Assembly (NCBI RefSeq): GCF_022835695.1
Contig: NZ_BQUV01000002.1
Span: 186,001-250,000 of the forward strand
DNA: 64,000 nt
Reading direction: 5' to 3'
Source of the DNA: Bradyrhizobium sp. Ce-3
GTDB taxonomy: Bacteria; Pseudomonadota; Alphaproteobacteria; Rhizobiales; Xanthobacteraceae
The notes below the pieces were generated by a model. That model was given only the letters and a program-made list of their open reading frames with translations, ran no database searches and had not been told where the DNA came from. Made by a program: the position numbers and the translations under genes. This document shows positions 16,794-25,242 of this stretch, one piece after another (positions within the stretch are counted from its first letter, which is position 1; each line of letters starts with the position of its first letter).

Positions 16794-18191
16794 GTGCGTA
16801 GGTCGGGGATTGGGGGATGGCTGTCGGCAATGCTGGCGGCCGCGGTGGCAGCGGGCCTTGCCGGCTGCGCGTCCGTCTACAATCTTCCCGGCAACGTGCC
16901 GCTCGGCGCCGCGCTCGCCGACAACGGCAGCGCCCGCGACATTCCGACCTACGAAGATGACCTGCTGCTGGCGCTGTCGTTCTCCGGCGGCGGCACGCGC
17001 GCGGCGGCGTTCTCCTTCGGTGTGCTGGAGGAACTTGACCGGACGCGTTCGACCGCCGCGGGCACCAAGACGCTGCTCGATCGCGTCGACTTCGTCTCCG
17101 GCGTCTCCGGCGGGTCGATCACCGCCGCCTATTTCGGATTGAAGCGGCGCGCGGCACTCGACGATTTCCGCGAACGCTTCCTGCTGCGCAATGCCGAGGA
17201 GGGACTGAAGACCCGGATCTCGCTCGGCAATATCGGGCGCGCGCTGGGCGGCGGCGTCAACGACAGCCAGTTCACCGACTGGCTCGATCAGAACCTGTTC
17301 GACGGCGCGCGGTTCGAGGCGTTGCCGGACGATCGGCGGCCGCGGGTGTGGATCAACGCCTCCGACATCTACAACCACACGCCGTTCGTGTTCGGCAAGA
17401 CGTCGTTCGACGCGCTGTGCAGCGACATCCGCTCCTATCGCGTCGCTGAAGCGGTGGCGGCGTCCGCCGCGGTGCCGCTGGCGTTTGCCCCGATCGTGCT
17501 GCAAACCTATCCCGGCGGCTGCGCCGCGCCGCTGCCGCCCTGGTACGATCGGGTGCGCAACGATCCGAACGCGCAGCCGCTGCTGCGCTCCTATGCCGAG
17601 GCCCAGGCGCGCTACCGCGACGGCTCGATGCGCTACGTCAAGCTGCTCGATGGCGGGCTCGTCGACAATTACGGCCTGTCGGGGTTGAGCATCGGCCTGC
17701 TCGCCGCGCAGCGTCCCTACGAGCCGCTGAGCGAACGGCAGGCGGCCAAGCTGAAGCGCATCCTGTTCCTGGTGGTCGATGCCGGCCGCGGCATCTCGGG
17801 CGATTTCGTGCAGACGCTGGAAGGACCGAACGGCGTCGAACTGGTGTCGGCGGCCGCCGACACCGCGATCGACGCCAGCGTGCGCTCGAGCTACGCGGCC
17901 TTCACCGCGCTCGCCGACGACTGGTCGGGCAAGCTGAAGCGCTGGCGCTGCGGCCTGTCGGCGGCGGATCGCGCCCGGCTCGGCGTCGGTACGGGGTGGA
18001 AGTGCGGCGACGTCGCGATCTATGTCGAACGGCTTGGCTTCGACCGGCTCGGTCCGGAGCGGGCCGGCATCCTGAATGCGATCCCGACGCGGCTGTCGCT
18101 GCCGCCGGAGCAGGTCGACCAGCTGATCATGGGCGGCGCCGACGCGCTGCGCGCGAGCAGGGCCTATCAGCAGTTCCGGCGCGGGCTCTGA
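16794..18191 (+). CDS. Patatin-like phospholipase, predicted lipoprotein
   Basis: The 465-residue protein starts at a GTG with a lipoprotein signal (AAAVAAGLAGCAS; lipobox LAGC), so it should be membrane-anchored outside the inner membrane. The patatin domain follows: LSFSGGGTRAAAFSFG (oxyanion loop), nucleophile serine in FVSGVSGGSITAAYF, and catalytic Asp in LLDGGLVDNYG. Such Ser-Asp dyad enzymes cleave phospholipid acyl esters. The gene sits between gatA and gatB but has its own leader, so the neighbourhood is not informative. Confidence 0.9.
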   Translation: MRRSGIGGWLSAMLAAAVAAGLAGCASVYNLPGNVPLGAALADNGSARDIPTYEDDLLLALSFSGGGTRAAAFSFGVLEELDRTRSTAAGTKTLLDRVDFVSGVSGGSITAAYFGLKRRAALDDFRERFLLRNAEEGLKTRISLGNIGRALGGGVNDSQFTDWLDQNLFDGARFEALPDDRRPRVWINASDIYNHTPFVFGKTSFDALCSDIRSYRVAEAVAASAAVPLAFAPIVLQTYPGGCAAPLPPWYDRVRNDPNAQPLLRSYAEAQARYRDGSMRYVKLLDGGLVDNYGLSGLSIGLLAAQRPYEPLSERQAAKLKRILFLVVDAGRGISGDFVQTLEGPNGVELVSAAADTAIDASVRSSYAAFTALADDWSGKLKRWRCGLSAADRARLGVGTGWKCGDVAIYVERLGFDRLGPERAGILNAIPTRLSLPPEQVDQLIMGGADALRASRAYQQFRRGL

Positions 18192-18216
18192 GCTCCGCGT
18201 CAGGCGCCATGACGGG

Positions 18217-18249
18217 CTGCAAGGGGACTGCAAGGGGACTGCAAGGCGG
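18217..18249. repeat. Three tandem 11-bp repeats upstream of gatB
   Basis: CTGCAAGGGGA occurs at 18217 and 18228, and CTGCAAGGCGG at 18239, in perfect 11-bp register about 70 nt before the gatB start. It may be replication slippage or a regulatory array. Confidence 0.8.
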
Positions 18250-18320
18250 CTTGACTGGCGCGGTCGGTTGCGCGAAGCCCAATCCATCCCAGATATCACT
18301 TTATCCGGAAACCGAGATCC

Positions 18321-19808
18321 ATGACCGCAGCTGCCGCCCCTCACAAACTGATCAAGCGCGCCACCGGCGATTGGGAGGTCGTGATCGGCATGGAGATCCA
18401 TGCCCAGGTCACCTCGAACGCAAAGCTGTTCTCGGGCGCATCGACCGCGTTCGGCGGCGAGCCCAACTCCCATGTGTCGCTGGTCGATGCCGCGATGCCG
18501 GGCATGCTGCCCGTGATCAACGAGGAGTGCGTCCGCCAGGCGGTACGCACCGGCCTCGGGCTGAATGCGAAGATCAATTTGCGCTCGGTGTTCGACCGCA
18601 AGAACTATTTCTATCCCGACCTGCCGCAGGGCTACCAGATCAGCCAGTACAAGTCGCCGATCGTGGGCGAGGGCGAGGTGTCGCTCGAGCTCGACGGCGG
18701 CCGCAGCGTCACGATCGGGATCGAACGGCTGCATCTGGAGCAGGACGCCGGCAAGCTGCTGCACGATCAGTCGCCGACGATGACCTATGTCGACCTCAAT
18801 CGTTCCGGCGTCGCGCTGATGGAGATCGTCTCCAAGCCCGACATCCGCGACGCCGAGCAGGCCAAGGCCTACGTCACCAAGCTGCGCTCGATCCTGCGCT
18901 ACCTCGGCACCTGCGACGGCGACATGGAGAAGGGCAGCCTGCGCGCCGACGTCAACGTCTCGGTTCGCCGCCACGGCGAGACCGCGCTTGGCACCCGCTG
19001 TGAAATCAAGAACATGAACTCGGTCAACTTCATCGGCCAGGCGATCGAGTACGAGGCGCGGCGTCAGATCGAGATCATCGAGGACGGCGGCTCGATCGAC
19101 CAGGAGACCAGGCTGTTCGACCCGGACAAGGGCGAGACGCGCTCGATGCGCTCCAAGGAAGAGGCGCACGACTACCGTTACTTCCCCGATCCCGACCTGC
19201 TGCCGCTCGAATTCAGCCAGGCCTTCGTCGACGATCTCAAGGCGCAGTTGCCGGAACTGCCGGACGAAAAGAAGTCCCGTTTTATTACGGGCTTCGGCCT
19301 GTCGTCGTATGATGCGAGCGTGCTGGTCGCCGAGCGCGAGAGCGCGGAGTTCTACGAGACGGTGCTGTCGGGTCTTGCCGACAAGACGCGCGACGGCAAG
19401 CTCGCCGCAAACTGGGTGATCAACGAGCTGTTCGGCCGTCTCAACAAGGAAGGCGTGGCGATCGCAGCCTCGCCGGTGTCGGCGCAGCAACTCGCCGCGA
19501 TCGTCGGCTTGATCGGCGAGGGCACGATTTCCGGCAAGATCGCCAAGGACTTGTTCGAGATCGTCTGGCAGGAGGGCGGCGATCCGCGCGCACTCGTCGA
19601 GGCGCGCGGCATGAAGCAGGTCACCGACCTCGGCGCGATCGAGAAGGTGGTCGACGACATCATCGCGGCCAATCCCGACAAGGTCGAGCAAGCAAAAGCG
19701 AAGCCCGCCGCCCTGCAGTGGTTCGTCGGTCAGGTGATGAAGTCGTCGGGCGGCAAGGCGAACCCGAAGGCGGTCAACGAGCTCTTGAAGTCCAAGCTCG
19801 GCGTCTGA
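18321..19808 (+). CDS. gatB: Aspartyl/glutamyl-tRNA amidotransferase subunit B
   Basis: The 495-residue GatB has the kinase-like catalytic half ([82 protein letters not shown]) and the C-terminal tRNA-binding YqeY-like domain. It phosphorylates Glu-tRNA(Gln) and amidates it with ammonia from GatA. The gene is about 2 kb from gatA, separated by a small hypothetical and the patatin gene, and probably has its own promoter. Confidence 0.97.
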   Translation: MTAAAAPHKLIKRATGDWEVVIGMEIHAQVTSNAKLFSGASTAFGGEPNSHVSLVDAAMPGMLPVINEECVRQAVRTGLGLNAKINLRSVFDRKNYFYPDLPQGYQISQYKSPIVGEGEVSLELDGGRSVTIGIERLHLEQDAGKLLHDQSPTMTYVDLNRSGVALMEIVSKPDIRDAEQAKAYVTKLRSILRYLGTCDGDMEKGSLRADVNVSVRRHGETALGTRCEIKNMNSVNFIGQAIEYEARRQIEIIEDGGSIDQETRLFDPDKGETRSMRSKEEAHDYRYFPDPDLLPLEFSQAFVDDLKAQLPELPDEKKSRFITGFGLSSYDASVLVAERESAEFYETVLSGLADKTRDGKLAANWVINELFGRLNKEGVAIAASPVSAQQLAAIVGLIGEGTISGKIAKDLFEIVWQEGGDPRALVEARGMKQVTDLGAIEKVVDDIIAANPDKVEQAKAKPAALQWFVGQVMKSSGGKANPKAVNELLKSKLGV

Positions 19809-19814
19809 ACGAAC

Positions 19815-19833
19815 AGGACAATGATGTTGTCCT
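19815..19833 (+). terminator. Hairpin after gatB
   Basis: AGGACAA-tgatg-TTGTCCT forms a perfect 7-bp stem starting 7 nt after the gatB stop. A short T-poor tail weakens the call. Confidence 0.55.
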
Positions 19834-19837
19834 TGGC

Positions 19838-19859
19838 GCATGATCCGACCGGATCATGC
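19838..19859. repeat. Short GCATGATCC palindrome
   Basis: GCATGATCC-gacc-GGATCATGC is a perfect 9-bp inverted repeat, a compact relative of the element at 3046-3094. Confidence 0.7.
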
Positions 19860-20409
19860 TCCCGCGCGTCACCTTCGGTGTCGTCGCGCGCGTGTGAACG
19901 CGGCGTGATCTTGCCTCACATCCTCGGTCCACGGTCGCGGTGACGCCCCTCGGCGCCGAATCGCCGAAGCTGCGATTCGTTCGCGAATACGGTTCGGCCG
20001 ACCTCAAACGAGGCAAAAGCCGTCTTTCCCACGAAATTTTTTTCGTTGCCAAAAATTACGACTCGGCGTCGGCAACGCGCCGCTTTTCGTCTCCGCTTGC
20101 GACTCAGCGCAACGACGATCGCGCGTCGATCGCTTCAAGGCGAATTCAAGAAAAGCCTACAGCAGAAGGCGTTTCCTGCAACGTTGACAAATGCCGATGT
20201 CGGCGGCTGTTGCGTTTCTTGCATCGTCGCGCGAATGACGTGTCGATTTGAACGGCGGCGCGCGCGGTGCGCGCTGCCACCGCTGCGTCAACACTTCCTT
20301 AAGCGGGACACTGTTTTTTTCGATCTGTTGGTGTATTCGGGAAGTAGTGCATATCGATTCCCGAGTGCACGCAGCGAAGTAAGAGCCATCTCACATACTG
20401 GAGGGCAAC
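19860..20409. other. Gene-poor region upstream of the lysine-rich peptide gene
   Basis: I see no convincing gene in these 550 nt; open frames have no ribosome site and no family likeness. Local base composition is more AT-rich (for example near 20030-20060 and 20310-20325). TCGGGAA (20337-20343) and TTCCCGA (20358-20364) form an inverted repeat with a 14-nt loop 46 nt before the peptide start and may be a leader hairpin or operator. Confidence 0.6.
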
Positions 20410-20508
20410 ATGGCTAAGAAGGCAAAGAAGGCTAAGAAGGCGAAGAAGGCGAAGAGCGCAGTGAAGAAGACTGCGAAGAAGACCCGCAAGGTCGCCAAGA
20501 AGAAGTAA
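20410..20508 (+). CDS. 32-residue lysine/alanine-rich histone-like peptide
   Basis: Starting from an ATG with a strong GGAGGGC ribosome site 5 nt upstream, the frame encodes a peptide beginning MAKKAKKAKKAKKAKS and ending VAKKK before TAA. About half the residues are lysine; the rest are mostly alanine with a few Thr, Val, Arg and Ser. It resembles the basic tails of histone H1-like bacterial proteins and probably binds DNA or RNA non-specifically. Two hairpins follow the stop, so the gene is a complete small transcription unit. It is easily missed for its size; composition and ribosome site support it. Confidence 0.8.
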   Translation: MAKKAKKAKKAKKAKSAVKKTAKKTRKVAKKK

Positions 20509-20509
20509 C

Positions 20510-20549
20510 CCTCTCGCCTTGAGAGGATTGCCGGCGGCTTGACGCCGGC
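20510..20549 (+). terminator. Double hairpin after the lysine-rich peptide gene
   Basis: CCTCTC-gcctt-GAGAGG (20510-20526) is followed by GCCGGCG-gcttga-CGCCGGC (20530-20549). Two stable stems within 40 nt of the stop codon make a likely terminator despite the lack of a T tract. Confidence 0.6.
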
Positions 20550-20580
20550 ACGTCGCGAGAGCCAGCGGACGGACTGCTGA

Positions 20581-20970
20581 GAGGCACATCCCACCCCAAG
20601 GCTCTGGCTGACGAAAGAGGGTGTCGGCGAGACATCAGGTCAAACGGCTGGATCGTATTTCGGAGAGGGCAACCTTCCCAAAACCGGTCCGGCAGAAGAA
20701 ACAGAGATTTCTTCGTTCGGTGCGGAGCCCTCCTGGTTCCGCAATTTCACCGGCGAGAATGCCGCGTTGAAATCTGGTCCTGACGTGTTCGCCGACCCCC
20801 TCGTTCCGGCGGCCCGCGCAGTCCGCGCCCGGCAGTCACTTTCCCATTCCAGCTCTGCACCGACACTTGGGCCTGACGGCCCCGCGCGGCTTTTGTCCAA
20901 GCGCCCGGCCGCACGCCGTCCCCTGGATCGTCCACCGGCGGCGCCATCCCTCCGTCAATCGCGAAACTGA
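20581..20970 (+). other. Open frame without a good start; possible gene remnant
   Basis: From a TGA at 20578-20580 the frame stays open for 129 codons to the TGA at 20970. The first part reads protein-like (for example GSYFGEGNLPKTGPAEE and SWFRNFTGENAALKSGPDVF), but no ATG, GTG or TTG precedes it; the only in-frame ATG is at 20767, after most of that part, and has no ribosome site. The tail becomes Arg/Pro/Ala-rich. At this GC content an open frame this long can be chance, so it is listed only as a possible decayed gene. Confidence 0.25.
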
Positions 20971-21040
20971 TTGCCTGGTCAGGACCGGCCGGTGCCCGCC
21001 GTCATTGTCGGCCATGGTTATCGTTGTCCGAAACACCACG

Positions 21041-21128
21041 GTAAACCGGCGTTCACGAATGCGCGGAAATGCCTGCGGCACAGGCACTTCTGCGATTCCC
21101 GGACGGGCCGCCGGCGGCGCCGGTTTAC
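21041..21128 (+). other. Candidate structured RNA or palindromic element
   Basis: An 11-bp perfect outer stem, GTAAACCGGCG (21041-21051) with CGCCGGTTTAC (21118-21128), encloses a long inner hairpin: CGCGGAAATGCCTG (21062-21075) pairs with CAGGCACTTCTGCG (21081-21094) across CGGCA, with one G-U pair and one mismatch. A small GC stem follows near 21100-21115. I see no gene here. The nested folding suggests a small RNA or leader structure; I do not recognise a known family. Confidence 0.4.
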
Positions 21129-21210
21129 ATCCCGTTCATCGCGATACTTAAACCGCTCTTCAAATTTGATGGGCCATGATCATCCCAACAAGCCGGCCAA
21201 CGGCAAGCGG

Positions 21211-21276
21211 TGATCCCAGGGATCAGCGCGGCGCATGATCCCAGGATCAGCGCGTGGGCATGATCCCGAAGGATCA
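21211..21276. repeat. Array of three TGATCC/GGATCA palindromes
   Basis: TGATCCCAGGGATCA (21211-21225), TGATCCCAGGATCA (21236-21249) and TGATCCCGAAGGATCA (21261-21276) are three short palindromes spaced 25 bp apart; the last two are preceded by GCA. They lie 77 nt before the Sel1-like gene. They resemble the GCATGATCC repeats at 3046 and 19838, here in tandem. Confidence 0.75.
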
Positions 21277-21352
21277 GCCCGGAGATGACAGGGTAGTTCA
21301 ACAGTGGACGGGGGCCGCGCTCGGGGGAGGGCGGCCAACAACAAAAAGGGGA

Positions 21353-21628
21353 ATGACGACAATGTTTCAGGGGGTCATCGATCACGACAACGCCGTTCCG
21401 GTTGCCGCGACTGCAATCCAGGACGTGCTGTTCGAGCGTGGCATGTATTGGGCGAGCGGCCGCTCCGGCGTGGTCAACCTCGTCGCGGCGCACAAATGGT
21501 TCAACCTGGCGGCGCTCAAGGGCCGCACCGACGCGATCGCGCACCGCCGCGAAGTCGCCGAGCAGATGTCCGATATCGAGATCGCGGCCGCCCAGCGTGA
21601 AGCCCGCGCCTGGATGACGACGCACTAA
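21353..21628 (+). CDS. Small Sel1-like repeat protein
   Basis: The 91-residue protein begins MTTMFQGVIDHDNAVPVAAT after an AAAGGGG ribosome site. Its centre, FERGMYWASGRSGVVNLVAAHKWFNLAALKG, matches one Sel1-type helical repeat (AHKWFNLAA is characteristic), followed by an acidic/Arg helix. Sel1 repeats mediate protein-protein contact. No signal peptide is seen, so it is probably cytoplasmic. Single-repeat proteins like this are usually adaptors; its partner is unknown. Confidence 0.75.
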   Translation: MTTMFQGVIDHDNAVPVAATAIQDVLFERGMYWASGRSGVVNLVAAHKWFNLAALKGRTDAIAHRREVAEQMSDIEIAAAQREARAWMTTH

Positions 21629-21646
21629 GCAAGGCACCGGTATCGA

Positions 21647-21664
21647 AGGGAGCCTCGGCTCCCT
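21647..21664. terminator. Hairpin between convergent genes
   Basis: AGGGAGCC-tc-GGCTCCCT lies between the Sel1-like stop (21628) and the TSUP stop (21673) and could end transcription from both sides. Confidence 0.6.
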
Positions 21665-21672
21665 CGCTCCAT

Positions 21673-22437
21673 CTAGAACCAGTATCGCGCCGCGTAGATC
21701 ATCGTCATCAGCGCTCCGGCCACGATGACGAACTGCCGGACGATGTGGGCGGGAAGGATCCGGATCAGGTAGCCTCCGGCATAGCCGCCGATCATGGCGC
21801 CGAGCAGCATCGCTGAGGTCTCCGGCCAGCGCACCGCTCCCTGAAAGATGAAGATCAATGTGGCCGCGAGCGACACGCAGGTCGCGAGCAGGTTCTTCAA
21901 CGCCTTGATCGCCCTGATGTCGTTGGGTTCGGTGATCGACAGCACCGCGGTCAGGATCACGCCGAGCCCGGCGCCGAAGAACCCTCCATAGACACAGGTC
22001 AGTCCCAGCACAGCACTGCTCGCGCCGGTCGAGGGCAGGGCTGCCGCCTTGTGACGCCCGACAGTCCAGCCCTGGATCTGCGGCGCGAAGGCAAACAGCA
22101 GTGTCGCGAATGCGATCAGGGCCGGCACCGGCAGCACGAACAGCCGTTCGGGCAGCAGCAACAGGATGCCGGCGCCGATCGTACCGCCGAGCGTGGCGGC
22201 CGCGACGTAACTGATCGTTCGCCGCGTCGGCGGCTGCAGCTTGCCGCGATCGGCGAGCGCTGCGATCAAATGACCCGGCGAGATCGCCACCGCATTCGAG
22301 GCATTGGCGATGACGGCCGGCAGGCCCGCTGCCAGCATCGCCGGAAACGTGATGACCGTCGCGCCACCCGCCAGTGCGTTGATGACGCCTCCGGCGATGC
22401 CGGCCGCGCCCAGCAGAAGACTTGTCGGCGTATCCAT
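21673..22437 (-). CDS. TSUP family transporter (TauE/SafE), copy 1
   Basis: The 254-residue protein has about eight hydrophobic segments and the TSUP start pattern LLLGAAGIAGGVINALAGGATVITFPAML, plus the second-half motif GLTCVYGGFFGAGLGVILTAVL. The family exports sulfite, sulfoacetate or similar anions, or imports organosulfur compounds. It lies 73 nt downstream of an AraC regulator in the same direction, which may control it. Substrate undetermined. Confidence 0.88.
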   Translation of the reverse strand: MDTPTSLLLGAAGIAGGVINALAGGATVITFPAMLAAGLPAVIANASNAVAISPGHLIAALADRGKLQPPTRRTISYVAAATLGGTIGAGILLLLPERLFVLPVPALIAFATLLFAFAPQIQGWTVGRHKAAALPSTGASSAVLGLTCVYGGFFGAGLGVILTAVLSITEPNDIRAIKALKNLLATCVSLAATLIFIFQGAVRWPETSAMLLGAMIGGYAGGYLIRILPAHIVRQFVIVAGALMTMIYAARYWF

Positions 22438-22510
22438 CCTTCACCCCTTTGCAGGATGAGGAGGCTAGCGGGCCGAGCTGCCGCCCGTCTGGAACGTCTG
22501 TGACGTGGCG

Positions 22511-23233
22511 TCAGTCCCGCCAGTAGACGCCCGGCGTCGTTCCAAAAGTGCGGCGGAACAGGCGGGTGAGGTGGCTCTGGTCGGAAAACCCGGCATCGGC
22601 GGCAACTGCGGCGACCGGTTCGCCCGCGCGCAGCAATCCCCTGGCGCGATTGAGCCGAGCGAGCTGGCGGAAGGCATGCGGCGCGACGCCGAACTCGCGC
22701 CTCACCATGCGGCTGAACCCTTCGCGGCTTCGCCCGAAGCCTGCGGCAATCGTGCCGATTGGCTCCACGCTCTCCATCAGGGCGATGCCGAGTTCCCGCC
22801 GCTCGATGCGCCCGGCCGATCGGGACGGCTCACGCGACACAATGTCGTCGGCGATCTCGAGGATGTGCTCGGGCGCTATCGCATCGACGCTCCGCCAGCG
22901 GTGTCCGACGTTGACGATCCGCAGCGATGACGAGGCGCGGCTCGCCGGTATATAGGCATTCAGGCAGACCGTCTCCGCGTCCGGCGTCGCTATCGGTGCG
23001 TGCAGCATGCCCGCCGGAATGAGCGCGGCATGGCCCGCGGGCACGGTGACGGTCGTATCGTCGATGCGAAAGGCGCGCGACCCCGACAGCACCAGCGCGA
23101 CCTGGCTCTCGTCGTGGAAGTGCGGCCTGAGGCCGAGCGAGCCGGCACCGCGCCACGATGCCAGCTCGACGATGTCGTCACGGTTTGCTCGCCGGTAGTT
23201 CCAGGCATTGGTCGTGGCGAAGCGGGCGGTCAC
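22511..23233 (-). CDS. AraC family transcriptional regulator with cupin sensor domain
   Basis: The 240-residue protein has an N-terminal cupin-type fold (LRPHFHDESQVALVLSGSRAF, PAGHAALIPAGMLHAP) and a C-terminal double HTH (FGRSREGFSRMVRREFGVAPHAF, VAADAGFSDQSHLTRLFRRTFGTTPG). The His-rich cupin strand could bind the effector. It reads toward the TSUP gene, its likely target, and away from nothing else, with the MFS gene end 69 nt upstream. Confidence 0.9.
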   Translation of the reverse strand: MTARFATTNAWNYRRANRDDIVELASWRGAGSLGLRPHFHDESQVALVLSGSRAFRIDDTTVTVPAGHAALIPAGMLHAPIATPDAETVCLNAYIPASRASSSLRIVNVGHRWRSVDAIAPEHILEIADDIVSREPSRSAGRIERRELGIALMESVEPIGTIAAGFGRSREGFSRMVRREFGVAPHAFRQLARLNRARGLLRAGEPVAAVAADAGFSDQSHLTRLFRRTFGTTPGVYWRD

Positions 23234-23301
23234 GGAAGTCTCGAACGATGAGGGCGGTGATCCCCAAGCGTAGCACTGACATCACCGACTGTCATGCGAT
23301 G

Positions 23302-24564
23302 TCACCGCCGCGCGATCGAGGCGATCGGCGAGGCCGTTCGCATCGTCGCGATTGCGATCAGGGCGGCGACGAGGTTGGCGGCGGCGCTGATCGCCACCGG
23401 GATGACGTAGCTGTGGCTGACGTCGAATGCGAAGCCGGCGGCGCTCGGACCCAGCAGCGTGCCGAATGCGACGCTGGTGTAGAGGATGCCGATGATGCCG
23501 CCGACATTGCGGCCACCGAAATGGTCGGTGACCACGGCCGGCAGGATCGCGACCCAGCCGCCATAGAACACGCCGAACAGCAGCGCGAACGCGGTGAGCG
23601 ACCAGAAGGTGCCGGCGATCGCCCAAATCGCCAGCGAGACCGCCATGCCGAGATACATCGCGACCAGGAATGCGTCGCGGCCGACCCGGTCGGCGATGCC
23701 GCCGAGGAAGAAGCGACCGGCGGTGCTGCCGACGCCGATCATGCCGAGCAGCAGCACGGCAAGCGTCGGTGTCACATGATGATCGAGGGCGAACGGCACC
23801 AGGTGCACGAATGGGACGAACACCCCGAACGCGCTGATCAGGCAGGCCGCATAGAGTCCGGCGAAGCGGGCGGTCTTGACCGCGCCTCGGATCGAGACGC
23901 CGTGACGCAGCGGCGCGCCCGAGGCAGCCTCGAGCGGATCGCCGTCGGGTCCGGTGCCGTAGCGTCGCGGATCGTCGGCGATCAGGAGTGACGCCCCGAT
24001 CCCGGCGACAACGGCGACGACGCCGAGCACGACGTAGGCATCGCGCCAGCCGAAGCTCGTGATCAGCCACGTCGCGAGCGGCGGCATCACCAGGGTGCCG
24101 ACGCCGATTCCGCTCACGGCGAGGCCCGATGCGAAGCCGCGACGCCGGACGAACCAGCGTTGCACGGCGCCCAGGGTCGGGACATAGGCGCAGCCGACGC
24201 CGGCGCCGATGCCGATGCTGTAGGCGGCATAGACCTGAAGGATGGTCTGGGCCTGTCCGGCCAGCACCATGCCGAGACCGACCAGAGCCATGCCGAGCCC
24301 CGCCAGCCTGCGCGCACCCCAGCGATCGGCGAGCGGGCCGGAGATGATGCCGAGCCCGAAATACAGGAAGCCCGCAAAGGAGAACACCAGCGAGACCGAG
24401 CCGCGCGAGGCGCCGAACTCGCGCTGCAGGGACTCGACGAAGGACGAGAACGTGTAGGCGCTGCCAAAGCCGATGAAGGTCACGACGAAGGCGGCCGCGA
24501 CGACATACCAGCCGTAGAACGGTTTTGCGCGTTGATGACCCGCGTGCATGACGGCATTGCTCAC
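23302..24564 (-). CDS. MFS transporter, monocarboxylate/oxalate-formate-like
   Basis: The 420-residue transporter has twelve hydrophobic segments, the MFS loop GPLADRWGARRLAGLG between segments 2 and 3, and GGIADRVGRDAFL in the second half. FYGWYVVAAAFVVTFIGFG at the start fits the OFA / monocarboxylate branch. It starts at a GTG that overlaps the stop of the thioesterase gene (GTGA, 24561-24564), so the two are translationally coupled. The divergent LysR gene probably regulates both. Substrate likely a carboxylate; unproven. Confidence 0.9.
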   Translation of the reverse strand: MSNAVMHAGHQRAKPFYGWYVVAAAFVVTFIGFGSAYTFSSFVESLQREFGASRGSVSLVFSFAGFLYFGLGIISGPLADRWGARRLAGLGMALVGLGMVLAGQAQTILQVYAAYSIGIGAGVGCAYVPTLGAVQRWFVRRRGFASGLAVSGIGVGTLVMPPLATWLITSFGWRDAYVVLGVVAVVAGIGASLLIADDPRRYGTGPDGDPLEAASGAPLRHGVSIRGAVKTARFAGLYAACLISAFGVFVPFVHLVPFALDHHVTPTLAVLLLGMIGVGSTAGRFFLGGIADRVGRDAFLVAMYLGMAVSLAIWAIAGTFWSLTAFALLFGVFYGGWVAILPAVVTDHFGGRNVGGIIGILYTSVAFGTLLGPSAAGFAFDVSHSYVIPVAISAAANLVAALIAIATMRTASPIASIARR

Positions 24565-25067
24565 GATCGTTCTCCCAACTCCGCACCACCGCCAGTCTTG
24601 GCCGGCGGATAGAGCAGCATCTGCGTGCAGCGAAACAGCGCGATGGTCCTGCCGGTCACCTCGCTTTTGATCTCGGCATCCCACACCTGGGTCGTGCGTC
24701 CGCCATGAACGAGGCGCGCCTCGCAGCTCACGCCGCCTTCGCGCGCGGCGCCGATGAAGTTGGTCTTCAACTCCGAGGTGGCGAAGCCGATGGCGCCGTC
24801 CGGCAAGGACGCGAGGCAGCCGAACCCGCACGCGGTGTCGGCCAACGCGACAAGGCTTGCGCCATGCAGCAGCCCGTGCGGCGAGAAGTGCTTTGCGGCG
24901 ATCTCGAAGCGGCCGCGGATGTGGCCGCGTCCGGCTTCGAGCCATTGGAAGTCCAATGCGCCGGGCAGGTGGCCTGCTTGTGAGGCGTTGATACGGTCGA
25001 CCAGTCTGTCGGCGTGGCCACCTGCGTCGATCTCATGCAGGCCGAGTTTGTGTGGAACCTCAGTCAT
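24561..25067 (-). CDS. PaaI family thioesterase (hotdog fold)
   Basis: The 168-residue protein starts MTEVPHKLGLHEIDAGG and has the PaaI/4HBT pattern HFSPHGLLHGASLVALADTACGFG (active-site Asp within the ADTA helix), then GFATSELKTNFIGAAREG. These enzymes hydrolyse acyl-CoA thioesters, often aryl or short acyl. Together with the coupled MFS gene and divergent LysR, it suggests a small catabolic or detoxification unit for a carboxylic acid. An ATG at 25178 exists but would cross the operator site, so I reject it. Confidence 0.88.
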   Translation of the reverse strand: MTEVPHKLGLHEIDAGGHADRLVDRINASQAGHLPGALDFQWLEAGRGHIRGRFEIAAKHFSPHGLLHGASLVALADTACGFGCLASLPDGAIGFATSELKTNFIGAAREGGVSCEARLVHGGRTTQVWDAEIKSEVTGRTIALFRCTQMLLYPPAKTGGGAELGERS

Positions 25068-25120
25068 ATCGCTGCTCCGTCGGGGAGCCGAATGCCTGCG
25101 TCGGAAGGCGTATATCAAGA

Positions 25121-25133
25121 TCAGAAAATCTAA
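25121..25133. promoter_or_regulatory. LysR operator candidate, site 1
   Basis: TCAGAAAATCTAA differs from the perfect palindrome at 25243 by one base (T-C-AGA for T-T-AGA). It lies 54 nt upstream of the thioesterase start, a promoter-proximal position. Confidence 0.5.
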
Positions 25134-25242
25134 GCTTTGCGGCCCGGCTTTCTCTGCGTTGACGCGGCATTCAGCCATGGGATAGGCTGATAGAGCGCCC
25201 GGAAGGCCGCGTTGGCAAACCAGATTTGCTGGTCAATTGAGA

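Noticed and set aside
18250-18270. Sigma-54-like TGGCGCG...TTGC upstream of gatB
   Set aside because: The spacing between the GG and GC elements is 11 nt instead of 10, so it does not fit the consensus.
16674-19841. A 1055-codon minus-strand open frame across patatin and gatB
   Set aside because: It is entirely antisense to two genes with intact active-site motifs and has low-complexity Arg/His/Asp composition.
19940-20251. 103-codon plus-strand frame in the gene-poor region
   Set aside because: No ribosome site, Arg/Ser-rich, no family likeness; its composition follows the DNA rather than protein constraint.
20640-21087. Several overlapping minus-strand frames near the structured element
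   Set aside because: Each covers the others in different frames, lacks a ribosome site and has no motif.
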